This document shows, in pieces, positions 34,919-43,459 of a stretch of 64,000 nt of DNA. The translations under genes and the position numbers were made by a program. The stretch is taken from positions 558,001-622,000 of the forward strand of contig NZ_QRGD01000001.1 of the NCBI RefSeq assembly GCF_003449015.1, in the 5' to 3' direction. Positions within the stretch are counted from its first letter, which is position 1; every line of letters begins with the position of its first letter. The stretch is from Aureibaculum luteum (GTDB taxonomy: Bacteria > Bacteroidota > Bacteroidia > Flavobacteriales > Flavobacteriaceae). The notes below the pieces were generated by a model that searched no databases, was not told where the DNA came from, and was given only the letters and a program-made list of their open reading frames with translations.

Positions 34919-36457
34919 ATGAAAACATATAAATATTTATTCTTATTGATAGGTCTATCAATAATAAGTTGCTCAGACTTAGAAGAAGAGCCTATAGGGT
35001 TATTAGCTCCAGATGGTTTCTTTAAAAACACAACGAACATACAAACAGCCGTAGATGGTTCTTTAACACATGCTATTAATGAAAAATTTTGGGGAAGAAA
35101 ACTCTCTATAGCTTTAATGTTAAGATCTGATATGGTAAGTCTTGCTTCTAACGAAACAAGAAGAGTTGAGATGAATGAGTTCACTACTTTAGGTAGTAAT
35201 GGAATGATTAGTGAATTTTGGCCAAAAACTTATGAAGGAATTGCCGCCGCTAATCAAGCCATTGCAGGAGCAGAAGATGTTGATGTAGCTGATGATATTA
35301 AAAACCCGATAACTGCACAAGCTTATTTTTCAAGGGCATTTTATTATTTTCATTTGGTTAGATTATTTGGAGACGTTCCTTACATTGATGCACCAATTAC
35401 AGATGTAGACGCAGCTACTTCTATAAGCAGAACACCTAAAGCTGAAGTTTATGCGAATATTATTGCAGATTTAGAGTATGCGAAAACATGGTTACCAAAT
35501 ACACAAACATCAAGAGCCACACCTTCTAAAGCAGCTGCAAGTGCTTATTTAGCTTTAGTGTATTTAACAATGGAAAATTGGCAAAAAGCTTATGACGAAG
35601 CTAAAGAAGTTATTGACAATGCAGGTACATATGACTTAGCATTAGATTCAAATTTTCAAAATTTATTTAATGCAGAAGTAATCGATGGTTCGAAAGAACC
35701 AATATTTGCATTGGATTATAATAATTTTGAAGCTCCTGATAATGCTTACGATCAAATTGCTCCAATGGCAGGTATAAGAGGTGATGATAGAAATTTAGGT
35801 GGTGGATGGTCTGTTGCAGTTCCTACACTAGAGGTTTACACTACATGGGATGCGGGCGATTACAGAAGAGCAGTAAGTATGGATGATGAAGCTTCTATAA
35901 ATGGTACAATTGTACCTTATACTCAATTTGACGTTAGTGGACATCAGTTTGCAAAAAACAATCCATATGTTGGAAAATACGCACGTTATCCTGGTCTTTT
36001 TGCTCGTGCAAATGCAAGAGCAACAAGTCATAATTATTCTATGATTCGTTATGCAGAAGTGTTGTTGATTGCGGCAGAAGCGGCAGTAGAATTAGGAGAT
36101 AATGCCTCTGCACTTACCTATATCAATAAAGTAAGAGAAAGAGCAAGAATGGGTGGTGCAACTAAAACTGGTGCAGATTCAGAGTACACTTTTGCTCCTA
36201 GTGCAACGCCAGCAGACCTTACAGGAACTGTTACTGTTGCCGATGTGTTAGAAGAACGTAAATTAGAGTTTGCTTTTGAAGGCATAAGATGGTATGATAT
36301 TGCTAGAAGAAAAATGGGAGGGGCACCATACAATGTATTTGATGCTTCTGGTTTAGAAGGAGCCAAACCAGATTTTTCTGCAGATGATTATTTATTACCC
36401 TTACCTGAAGATGAGTTAGAGAGAAATCCTAATTTAACTCAGAATCCAGGGTACTAA
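34919..36457 (+). CDS. susD: SusD-like glycan-binding lipoprotein
   Basis: A 512-residue RagB/SusD protein. The lipobox is LSIISCSDLEEEP, anchoring it at the cell surface. Helical TPR-like parts (AQAYFSRAFYYFHLVRLFGD, VPYIDAPI; KAAASAYLALVYLTMENWQK) and the C-terminal VLEERKLEFAFEGIRWYDIA and ...NPNLTQNPGY are family hallmarks. It caps the SusC barrel and captures the glycan. A strong terminator follows. Confidence 0.95.
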   Translation: MKTYKYLFLLIGLSIISCSDLEEEPIGLLAPDGFFKNTTNIQTAVDGSLTHAINEKFWGRKLSIALMLRSDMVSLASNETRRVEMNEFTTLGSNGMISEFWPKTYEGIAAANQAIAGAEDVDVADDIKNPITAQAYFSRAFYYFHLVRLFGDVPYIDAPITDVDAATSISRTPKAEVYANIIADLEYAKTWLPNTQTSRATPSKAAASAYLALVYLTMENWQKAYDEAKEVIDNAGTYDLALDSNFQNLFNAEVIDGSKEPIFALDYNNFEAPDNAYDQIAPMAGIRGDDRNLGGGWSVAVPTLEVYTTWDAGDYRRAVSMDDEASINGTIVPYTQFDVSGHQFAKNNPYVGKYARYPGLFARANARATSHNYSMIRYAEVLLIAAEAAVELGDNASALTYINKVRERARMGGATKTGADSEYTFAPSATPADLTGTVTVADVLEERKLEFAFEGIRWYDIARRKMGGAPYNVFDASGLEGAKPDFSADDYLLPLPEDELERNPNLTQNPGY

Positions 36458-36494
36458 GATTAGAATAAAATATATTATTTGAGTTAGTTGAATT

Positions 36495-36530
36495 AAAGGC
36501 GTATTTACTTGAAAAAGTAATACGCCTTTT
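36495..36530 (+). terminator. Terminator after susD1
   Basis: A long stem AAAGGCGTATTTACTT / AAGTAATACGCCTTTT (one mismatch) with a GAAA-type loop and T-run. It may separate GH88 from susCD or allow reduced read-through. Confidence 0.88.
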
Positions 36531-36616
36531 TTTATTGCCTAAAATTTAGTTACATTTATTTGAAATTTCTACAGAAATCAGCTCTTTAATCTAATAATTT
36601 ACAAATCAATTAATAT

Positions 36617-37819
36617 ATGAACATGCCCCTAAAGAAAGCTAAATTTTTAATAATTATAAAATTATTGATCTGTACAACCTTACTATTTACCTCTTGTAAA
36701 AATCCCACAAAAGAGAAAAATAATGAACAGATAACTACAGACTCATTATTAACCCTACGTTATCAAAAAATAGTAAACTATCCTGTTAAAGACGATGCAT
36801 TTCCTAGAAGCATGGATACTACTTCCAAAGAAGTTAGACTAGTGAAATCTAATGATTGGACGAGTGGATTTTATCCTGGAAACTTATGGCAACTTTATAA
36901 ATTAACAAATCAAAATGTCTTTAAAGAAAAAGCCAGTGAATGGACTACCTATATGGAAGACCAAAAAATGAATGCAGGGACCCATGATATGGGGTTTAAA
37001 ATGTATTGCAGCTTTGGTGAAGGATATGAAGTAACCAACAATGAGCATTACAAAGATATTCTCATTACAAGTGCTAAAACACTAGCAACACGCTTCAATA
37101 AAAACGTTGGTGCATTACGATCATGGGATTTCAACAAAGACATTTGGGAGTTTCCGGTAATCATAGATAATATGATGAACTTAGAATTGCTATTTGAAGC
37201 TACTAAAATGTCTGGTGATAGCATATACCACAAAATAGCAGTAAAACATGCTAATACTACCTTAAAAAATCAATTTAGAGCAGACAATAGTGTTAATCAC
37301 GTAGTTGTTTATGATACCATTAATGGCAATGTGAAAATGAAAGTTACGCACCAAGGTTTCAACGATGACTCATCTTGGGCAAGAGGTCAAAGTTGGGCAA
37401 TTTATGGATTTACTATGGCATATAGATACACTAAAGATCCAGCCTATTTGGCACAGGCAGAAGCTACAGCAACGTTTTTTATGGAACATCCTAATTTACC
37501 CGAAGATGGTATCCCATATTGGGATTTTAACCATCCTGATATACCAAATGTTCCTAGAGATGCTTCTGCAGCAACTATTTTTGCATCGGCCCTATTTGAA
37601 ATGTATAATTTTACTAAGAATGAGGTCTATCTCGATTTTTCGAATAAAATTTTAGCTAATTTACAGACTTCTAATTATATTTTAGATAAAGATATTGAGG
37701 CACCATTTATTCTAAATCACAGCACTGGAAACGGCCCAAAAAATGATGAAATGGATGTCCCTATAAATTATGCCGACTATTATTTCTTAGAAGCTCTTTT
37801 ACGAAAAAATGAATTTTAA
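36617..37819 (+). CDS. GH88 unsaturated glucuronyl hydrolase (lipoprotein)
   Basis: A 400-residue glycoside hydrolase of family 88, which removes the 4,5-unsaturated uronic acid that polysaccharide lyases leave at the non-reducing end, by hydrating the double bond. The two catalytic aspartates of the family are visible: D124 in GTHDMGFKMY and D184 in IIDNMMNLEL. SSWARGQSWAIYGF is also conserved. A lipobox (LFTSCKNP, Cys27) predicts an envelope-anchored enzyme facing the periplasm or surface. It follows susD1 on the same strand beyond a terminator; no operator of the GntR type is in the 160-bp gap. Confidence 0.92.
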   Translation: MNMPLKKAKFLIIIKLLICTTLLFTSCKNPTKEKNNEQITTDSLLTLRYQKIVNYPVKDDAFPRSMDTTSKEVRLVKSNDWTSGFYPGNLWQLYKLTNQNVFKEKASEWTTYMEDQKMNAGTHDMGFKMYCSFGEGYEVTNNEHYKDILITSAKTLATRFNKNVGALRSWDFNKDIWEFPVIIDNMMNLELLFEATKMSGDSIYHKIAVKHANTTLKNQFRADNSVNHVVVYDTINGNVKMKVTHQGFNDDSSWARGQSWAIYGFTMAYRYTKDPAYLAQAEATATFFMEHPNLPEDGIPYWDFNHPDIPNVPRDASAATIFASALFEMYNFTKNEVYLDFSNKILANLQTSNYILDKDIEAPFILNHSTGNGPKNDEMDVPINYADYYFLEALLRKNEF

Positions 37820-37839
37820 TTGGAACTTTAGAACAAAAT

Positions 37840-37874
37840 AAAGACCTCACAAGTTTATAACTCATGAGGTCTTT
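37840..37874. terminator. Bidirectional terminator between GH88 and kdgA
   Basis: A 10-bp stem AAAGACCTCA / TGAGGTCTTT with a 15-nt loop, between convergent genes. Confidence 0.85.
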
Positions 37875-37899
37875 TATATTCTATCTATGGTAAATAAAA

Positions 37900-38568
37900 C
37901 TATTTTCTTATTTTTTTAATAAGTGCTAAAGCTGCTTTTACATCTTTCTCTAATTTTGCATAATCTTTATTTGCTATAATGTCCTTTGAAATTAACTGAG
38001 ACCCCATACCAACACAAGTTACACCTGCATTAAACCATCCAGACAAATTCTCTTCCGTTGGAGACACTCCACCTGTAGGCATAACACTTGTCCAAGGTTG
38101 AGGACCTTTTACACCCTTAACAAATTGAGGACCGTAAATATCGCCAGGGAATAATTTAACAATCTCACAACCTAATTCTTCCGCTCTAGTAATTTCAGTT
38201 AACGTACCACAACCTGGTGACCATAATACTTTTCTTCTATTACACACAATCGCGATATCCTCTCTTAAAACTGGAGTAACTATAAAATTAGCTCCTAATT
38301 GCATATACAATGAGGCTGCTCCGGCATCAGTTACTGACCCCACACCCATTATCATTCCAGGAAGTTCCTTGATAGCGTATTTCGTTAATTCACCAAAAAC
38401 TTCATGAGCAAAATCACCTCTTGATGTAAATTCCATCAGTCTTGCACCACCATCATAACATGCTTTTAATACTTTTTTACTTAATTCAATGTCGTTATGA
38501 AAAAATAAAGGAATCATTCCTGTTTCTTTCATCGCTTGAGCTACTTCTAATCTTGAAAATTGTGCCAT
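37900..38568 (-). CDS. kdgA: 2-keto-3-deoxy-6-phosphogluconate aldolase
   Basis: A 222-residue class I aldolase splitting KDPG into pyruvate and glyceraldehyde-3-phosphate, the last step of alginate monomer breakdown. The Schiff-base lysine is in EIVKLFPGDIYGPQ; the phosphate/glycine loop is MPTGGVSPTEENL. The N-terminal GARLMEFTSRG carries the catalytic glutamate. The length is typical. It lies downstream of the PFK gene on the same strand; the 127-bp gap holds a palindromic repeat, so it could be the end of the kdgK operon or have its own promoter. Confidence 0.95.
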   Translation of the reverse strand: MAQFSRLEVAQAMKETGMIPLFFHNDIELSKKVLKACYDGGARLMEFTSRGDFAHEVFGELTKYAIKELPGMIMGVGSVTDAGAASLYMQLGANFIVTPVLREDIAIVCNRRKVLWSPGCGTLTEITRAEELGCEIVKLFPGDIYGPQFVKGVKGPQPWTSVMPTGGVSPTEENLSGWFNAGVTCVGMGSQLISKDIIANKDYAKLEKDVKAALALIKKIRK

Positions 38569-38591
38569 TTTATTTGATATTTAATCGTTTG

Positions 38592-38635
38592 TTCTCGATA
38601 CACCATACCGCTGGCATGGCTCTCGAACTGACGAT
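38592..38635. repeat. Small palindromic repeat between kdgA and the PFK gene
   Basis: TTCTCGATACACCAT... and ...ATGGCTCTCGAACTGACGAT form a hairpin (TCGA/TCGA and CCAT/ATGG pairs). The TCTCGATACA...CTCGAACTGACG pattern is a dispersed flavobacterial intergenic repeat as I know it. Confidence 0.6.
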
Positions 38636-38695
38636 GATTGTTAATTTATGTAATTTTATGTTTTATTTTTATTGCAATTTATACTTTACAGTTCT

Positions 38696-39913
38696 TTACT
38701 TCCAGTTTAATATTTTCTTAAAATCATACGCTTCTGGATTAGATACATATTTTTTTGCTTTTTTATAATCCCTTTCATGAATATAGAAAAGGTTATTAAT
38801 AAATAGTTGTGCCATATCAGAATCAATATTGACCAACCTTGGAGGAATTTTACCATTTTCATCTTCAAAATCTTTCAAAAATAAGGGTGTAATATCTCCT
38901 CTAGAATTTGCACTTACAATACAACCAGTTATCCCCTGATCAAATAATTTTTTTACGCCAATTCCTAACAAGGAACAAAGCGTTAAATCAAATGCAATAG
39001 GATTACAACATCGTAATTCATAACCCAGTTCAACAGGTCTTGACTTCACTTCCAACCCAATCTCTTTCAGTTTAACTTGTAATAGATAATTGAATATATG
39101 TGACTTACTTACATTACCCAATTCTGGATGTCCATGAGCATCATAGGTAAAGTTAATTCCTGAGTTAATGATTTCTTTTTCATCCATAAAATGAAAAACA
39201 CCTTCACTAACCAGTGCAACACCATATTCAACTCCCTTTATTTTAGATTTCACAATTGATGAAATAATCATATTGATTATCTTATCGAACGTAATAGTTG
39301 TTTTATTAAACATTTCCGGAATAATCATCATTGGAAAATGGCATGCTGAAGCAATACCAAAAGCCAAATGACCCGCTGAACGTCCCATTGTCGAAAGTAC
39401 AAACCAATTTTGACTTGTTCTTGCATCTTCATAAACCGTATTTCCAATCCGAACCCCTTCATCTTTTGCTGTATGAAACCCAAATGTTGGATTTCTATCA
39501 GGAAGTGGTAAATCGTTATCTATTGTTTTAGGAACGTGAATATGAGCAACTGTTAAATTTTGTGTTTGAAGATATTTGGTTAATCTATTGGCGGTAGATG
39601 CTGTGTCATCACCACCAATAGTAACCAATAATTTTACATTATTCTTTTCAAAAAAATCTGCTTTAAAATCGCTGTCTTTAGGTTTAAATCTACTCATTAT
39701 TAAAGTAGAACCACCACGACTAAAAATGCGATCAGCATGATGAAAATCAAAAACTTTTACCTCTGGATTTTCAGACAATAGGCCTTGATAACCATGATGT
39801 ACACCAATAACCTTATATCCGTCTTTTAAAAACGTTTTGGCTAAAGTACTTATTACCGTATTTATACCAGGAGCCGGACCACCACCACAAATAATTGCTA
39901 TTGATTTTTCCAT
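38696..39913 (-). CDS. pfp: 6-phosphofructokinase, probably PPi-dependent type
   Basis: A 405-residue PfkA-family enzyme. The fold is shown by CGGGPAPGINTVISTL and GRSAGHLAFGIASACHFP. Two diagnostic sites favour pyrophosphate over ATP: GGDDTAS, with Asp where ATP enzymes have Gly, and PKTIDNDLP, with Lys where ATP enzymes have Gly. PPi-type enzymes work reversibly and could return triose carbon from the KDPG pathway to fructose-6-phosphate. It is encoded between the YhcH gene (27 bp upstream) and kdgA. Residue assignments come from family knowledge and need an alignment. Confidence 0.85.
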   Translation of the reverse strand: MEKSIAIICGGGPAPGINTVISTLAKTFLKDGYKVIGVHHGYQGLLSENPEVKVFDFHHADRIFSRGGSTLIMSRFKPKDSDFKADFFEKNNVKLLVTIGGDDTASTANRLTKYLQTQNLTVAHIHVPKTIDNDLPLPDRNPTFGFHTAKDEGVRIGNTVYEDARTSQNWFVLSTMGRSAGHLAFGIASACHFPMMIIPEMFNKTTITFDKIINMIISSIVKSKIKGVEYGVALVSEGVFHFMDEKEIINSGINFTYDAHGHPELGNVSKSHIFNYLLQVKLKEIGLEVKSRPVELGYELRCCNPIAFDLTLCSLLGIGVKKLFDQGITGCIVSANSRGDITPLFLKDFEDENGKIPPRLVNIDSDMAQLFINNLFYIHERDYKKAKKYVSNPEAYDFKKILNWK

Positions 39914-39940
39914 TTTATAATTTCATAAAACTATAAAGAT

Positions 39941-40390
39941 TTAAATTTTGACTTTAAAAATCAGCTTTTTTATTTCACCATTTCCTATCATGGGTGCGTG
40001 AACATCTTCAGGATAAAAAATTGCAAACTGATTATTTGTCAATTGAAAAGACATATCAGGTTCATCTTTAAAAAAACGTACATCCTTCTCTGGGTTATAT
40101 TCTCCATTTGGAATTACACATTTCTCTCTTGGTTTCCAAGCAATAGTTTCTAAACCATTTACACAGATTTGGATGTCGATATTTGCATCATGACACTCAA
40201 ATTTTTCTAAACTGGTCTCTTTGGTTTTTCCATTACCATTACTCACAATGAGTTTTAAACCTTCTGCTATTTCGAATTTTCCTTCTTCAAGATTTACTAA
40301 ATCTTTTTGGTTGATATAATCAAATGCCTTTGCAAATAAGGGATGTAAACCACTATATTTATCAGCATTTTTAAGGGTATCTATGATCAT
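39941..40390 (-). CDS. YhcH/YjgK/YiaL family protein (DUF386)
   Basis: A 149-residue cupin-like protein. It has FECHDANIDIQICVNGLETI, FAIFYPEDVHAPMIGNGEIK and KLIFKVKI, the pattern of the YhcH/YiaL/NanQ family, which act as sugar anomerases or isomerases on sialic or uronic acids. The histidines and acidic residues in CHDANID and EDVHAP probably bind a metal. Placed between kdgK (6 bp upstream) and PFK, it may speed interconversion of KDG forms; that role is inferred. Confidence 0.88.
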   Translation of the reverse strand: MIIDTLKNADKYSGLHPLFAKAFDYINQKDLVNLEEGKFEIAEGLKLIVSNGNGKTKETSLEKFECHDANIDIQICVNGLETIAWKPREKCVIPNGEYNPEKDVRFFKDEPDMSFQLTNNQFAIFYPEDVHAPMIGNGEIKKLIFKVKI

Positions 40391-40396
40391 AATTAG

Positions 40397-41437
40397 TTAT
40401 CTAGCTACTCTACCTGAAGAATCTCCACCCATTAATTTCTTAACTTCATCAATACTTGATAAATTAGCATCTCCTTTTATGGTATGTTTTAAACAAGAAG
40501 CTGCAACAGCAAAATTCAATGCTTTTTGATCGTCTCCTTTATATTCTAATAAACCATAAATTAAACCTCCCATAAATGAATCACCTCCACCTACTCTATC
40601 AACAATATCAGTTATTTGATACTGTGGCGATTCAAACAATGTTGTGCCATCATATAAAACACCAGCCCATGTATTGTGTGAAGCAGAAATAGAACCTCTT
40701 AAGGTAGTAATTACCTTTTTAGCACGTGGGAATTTTTTTAACATTTGATCACAAACAGATAAAAATGCTTCACCTTTTACATGCTCTCCTTGAGTAGTAA
40801 TATCAAGACCTTCTGGTTTAATACCAAAATGTTTTTCAGCATCTTCTTCATTACCTAAAATAATATCACAATATGAAGTTAATTCTGTCATTATCGCCTC
40901 ACGATCACCTCCATATTTCCATAATTTTTGACGATAATTTAAATCTGTTGAAATGGTAAGTCCCATTTCACTGGCAACTTTTACAGCTTCTAAACAAGCA
41001 TCAGCAGCTCCTTGAGAAATTGCTGGCGTAATACCTGTCCAATGAAACCAATCTGACCCTTCAAAAACCTTGTGCCAATCAATCATACCAGGCTCAATTT
41101 CAGCTATTGCCGAATGTTGACGGTCATAAACCACTTTACTTCCTCTATTTACAGCACCAGTTTCTAAAAAGTAAATACCTAAACGATCACCACCCCAAAT
41201 AATATTCTCACAATTCACACCTCTTTTACGCATTTCCATCATGGCACATTCGCCAATATCATTTTTAGGTAAACGAGTAACAAAATCTACAGGCACACCA
41301 TAATTAGCTAAGGAAACAGCTACGTTTGATTCACCACCTCCATAAATAACATCAAAAGAGTTTGCTTGTGAAAATCTTAAAAATCCGTGTGGAGCCAATC
41401 TTAACATGATTTCTCCAAAGGTTACAACTTTTTTCAT
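40397..41437 (-). CDS. kdgK: 2-keto-3-deoxygluconate kinase (PfkB family)
   Basis: A 346-residue PfkB-type sugar kinase that phosphorylates KDG to KDPG. The N-terminal GEIMLRLAPHGFLRFSQAN and YGGGESNVAVSLANYGVPVD mark KDG kinases, and the C-terminal DRVGGGDSFMGGLIYGLLEY has the catalytic Asp and anion-hole glycines. It is the first gene of the kdgK-yhcH-pfp-(kdgA) group, divergent from a LacI gene; a LacI-type operator lies 31 bp upstream of its start. Confidence 0.94.
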   Translation of the reverse strand: MKKVVTFGEIMLRLAPHGFLRFSQANSFDVIYGGGESNVAVSLANYGVPVDFVTRLPKNDIGECAMMEMRKRGVNCENIIWGGDRLGIYFLETGAVNRGSKVVYDRQHSAIAEIEPGMIDWHKVFEGSDWFHWTGITPAISQGAADACLEAVKVASEMGLTISTDLNYRQKLWKYGGDREAIMTELTSYCDIILGNEEDAEKHFGIKPEGLDITTQGEHVKGEAFLSVCDQMLKKFPRAKKVITTLRGSISASHNTWAGVLYDGTTLFESPQYQITDIVDRVGGGDSFMGGLIYGLLEYKGDDQKALNFAVAASCLKHTIKGDANLSSIDEVKKLMGGDSSGRVAR

Positions 41438-41467
41438 TTTTTTAAATTTAATTAGTATAATTTGAAC

Positions 41468-41487
41468 TTGCTTAAACGTTTAACCAA
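41468..41487 (-). promoter_or_regulatory. LacI-type operator before kdgK
   Basis: TTGCTTAAACGTTTAACCAA, a near-palindrome centred on AAACGTTT, 31 bp before the kdgK ATG. On the minus strand it overlaps an AATATTTG sequence resembling a -7 box. It pairs with the perfect copy 90 bp away. Confidence 0.7.
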
Positions 41488-41552
41488 ATATTTAAAATAA
41501 AATCAAAACCCTAGCAGTGACTAAAAATTTTGATTATATAAACAAAAGGTAT

Positions 41553-41578
41553 TACATTTGCTTAAACGTTTAAGCAAA
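41553..41578 (+). promoter_or_regulatory. LacI promoter with overlapping perfect operator
   Basis: The -7 box TACATTTG (41553-41560) runs into a perfect 22-bp palindrome (41557-41578; half-site TTTGCTTAAAC). The ATG of the LacI gene is 15 bp further on, so autorepression is likely. The central CG is typical of LacI-family operators. Confidence 0.75.
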
Positions 41579-41592
41579 TATATAAAATATTA

Positions 41593-42627
41593 ATGAAAAA
41601 AAAGAAAACCACGATAAAAGATATTGCTAACGTTTTAAATATATCTGCTGCTGCAGTTTCTAAAGCTTTACATGATGATACTCGTATTAGTGATAAAACA
41701 AAAAAAGCAGTTAAACAAGTTGCTGAAAATCTAAATTATCAACCCAATCATCTAGCAAGTGCATTAAGAAGTGGTAAAAGTAAATTGGTTGGCGTTATTG
41801 TTCCCAGAACAAACAGTAATTTCTTTTCATCAGTACTACAAAACATTGAGGAAGTATTAAATAAAAAAGGATATAATATTATTATAACACAATCTAATGA
41901 ATCTTACAAAAAAGAATGTGATAATATAGATACCTTACTTTTCACACAAGTTGATGGTATTATTGCATCTATGGCAAATGAAACTGTTGATTTAAGTTAT
42001 TACGAAAAGGTAAAATCAAAAGGAATTCCCTTAATATTATTTGATCGTGGTGAGAATGATTTAAATGTTGATTATATTGGTATTAATGATTATGAAAGTA
42101 GCCATTCTATTGTTGAACATCTTGTAAATAATGGCTGTAAAAGAATTGCTCATATTGGTGGATATAAACGTACAAGAATCTTTAATAATAGAATTAGAGG
42201 TTATATTGATGCTCTTAAAAAATACAATTTACCTTTAGATACTGAATTACTTACCGAAAGTGGTTTAACCATTAAAGACGGTAGAGAAATGATGCAGCAA
42301 TTGCTGAATTTAAAAGAAAGGCCAGATGCCGTTTATGTTGCCGGAGACTATGCTGCTTTAGGTGCTTTACAAGTTTTAAATGAAAACAACATAAAGATAC
42401 CAGAAGAAATTGCTTTAGTGGGTTTTGGTAACGAACCCTTTACAGATATGGTTACTCCAAGAATAACAAGTGTAAAACAACATAGTGAAGAAATAGGAAA
42501 ACAGGCTGCACTTGCATTTTTAAAATACAACAAAGACGAAGTTGTACACCAAACATTAAACAAAATTATTTTAAATGCAGAATTAATTGTTAGAGATTCT
42601 TCAAATAAAAAAGCCCTTCTTAACTAA
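41593..42627 (+). CDS. LacI family transcriptional regulator of the kdgK group
   Basis: A 344-residue regulator with a LacI helix-turn-helix (TTIKDIANVLNISAAAVSKA, residues 5-25), the hinge region NHLASALRSGKSKLVGVIVP and a periplasmic-binding-protein-like sensor domain (about 60-340, FGNEPFTDMVTPRITSVKQH). It is divergent from kdgK with operators at both promoters. The likely ligand is an intermediate such as KDG or KDPG (inference). Its stop codon lies in the loop of a terminator hairpin. Confidence 0.93.
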   Translation: MKKKKTTIKDIANVLNISAAAVSKALHDDTRISDKTKKAVKQVAENLNYQPNHLASALRSGKSKLVGVIVPRTNSNFFSSVLQNIEEVLNKKGYNIIITQSNESYKKECDNIDTLLFTQVDGIIASMANETVDLSYYEKVKSKGIPLILFDRGENDLNVDYIGINDYESSHSIVEHLVNNGCKRIAHIGGYKRTRIFNNRIRGYIDALKKYNLPLDTELLTESGLTIKDGREMMQQLLNLKERPDAVYVAGDYAALGALQVLNENNIKIPEEIALVGFGNEPFTDMVTPRITSVKQHSEEIGKQAALAFLKYNKDEVVHQTLNKIILNAELIVRDSSNKKALLN

Positions 42628-42641
42628 AAGAAAGGCTTTTT
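42608..42641. terminator. Terminator between the LacI and SDR genes
   Basis: AAAAAGCC and TTCTT pair with AAGAA and GGCTTTTT around one C-A mismatch; the hairpin includes the lacI stop codon and works for both convergent genes. Confidence 0.8.
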
Positions 42642-42666
42642 AAAATTCTAATTTAACAATGTTACG

Positions 42667-43431
42667 TTATATTCCTAAAGCTTGACCTCCACCAATTTGG
42701 ATAGTTTCTGCTGTTAAAAAAGAGGCATCATCACTCGCTAAGAACGAAACAACTGATGCTACTTCTTCTGGCTGACCTAATCTTCCTAATAAAATACTAT
42801 TTTTCCATGTTGCAAAAACTTCTGGCTTAGTAGATTTTATTTGAGCATGGAAAGGCGTATCAATTGTACCTGGAGATACTGCATTTACTCTAATTCCATA
42901 TTCTGCCAAATCTTTAGCTAATGCTCTAGTTATTGCATGTACGCCTGCTTTTGAAGTACCATAAATACCTGCACCTGGTCCACCAGCATTCCAACCCGCA
43001 TTAGATGTATAGTTAATTATTGAAGCATTCTCTCCTTTTTTAAGGAAAGGAATAGCTGCTCTTGAAGCAAAAAATACTGAATCAAGGTTTAAAGCCATAA
43101 CAAATCTATAAAACTCAGTTGTCATTTCTTCAAATCTAGATCTTCCACCTAAACCACCTGCATTATTAACAAGTACATCAATTCTACCGTACTTTTCTCC
43201 AATTTTGTTGATGTTTGAAGTTACTTCATCTTCATTAGTAACGTCAAAGCCATAATATTCTGCCGTAATTCCTGCAGAAGTCAACTCTTCAACACATTTA
43301 GCTCCTGCCTCATCTTCAATACCGTTTAAAATTACGATATAGCCATCTTTTCCTAATCTTTTTGCTACTTGAAAACCAATTCCACCTGTCGCTCCTGTTA
43401 TTACAGCAACTTTTTTGTTTAAATTACTCAT
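42667..43431 (-). CDS. Short-chain dehydrogenase, probable DEH reductase
   Basis: A 254-residue SDR. The cofactor motif is TGATGGIG (about 13-20), NNAG is present as VLVNNAGGLG, and the catalytic Tyr and Lys are in IYGTSKAGVHAITRALAKDL with a Ser in NYTSNAGW. As the only oxidoreductase in the alginate locus, between the MFS gene and the kdgK group, it should reduce the unsaturated-uronate-derived ketose (DEH) to 2-keto-3-deoxygluconate in the cytoplasm. Function is inferred from context; the SDR fold is certain. Confidence 0.88.
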   Translation of the reverse strand: MSNLNKKVAVITGATGGIGFQVAKRLGKDGYIVILNGIEDEAGAKCVEELTSAGITAEYYGFDVTNEDEVTSNINKIGEKYGRIDVLVNNAGGLGGRSRFEEMTTEFYRFVMALNLDSVFFASRAAIPFLKKGENASIINYTSNAGWNAGGPGAGIYGTSKAGVHAITRALAKDLAEYGIRVNAVSPGTIDTPFHAQIKSTKPEVFATWKNSILLGRLGQPEEVASVVSFLASDDASFLTAETIQIGGGQALGI

Positions 43432-43459
43432 TTTATAAAATTTTAAATTTTTAATATTT

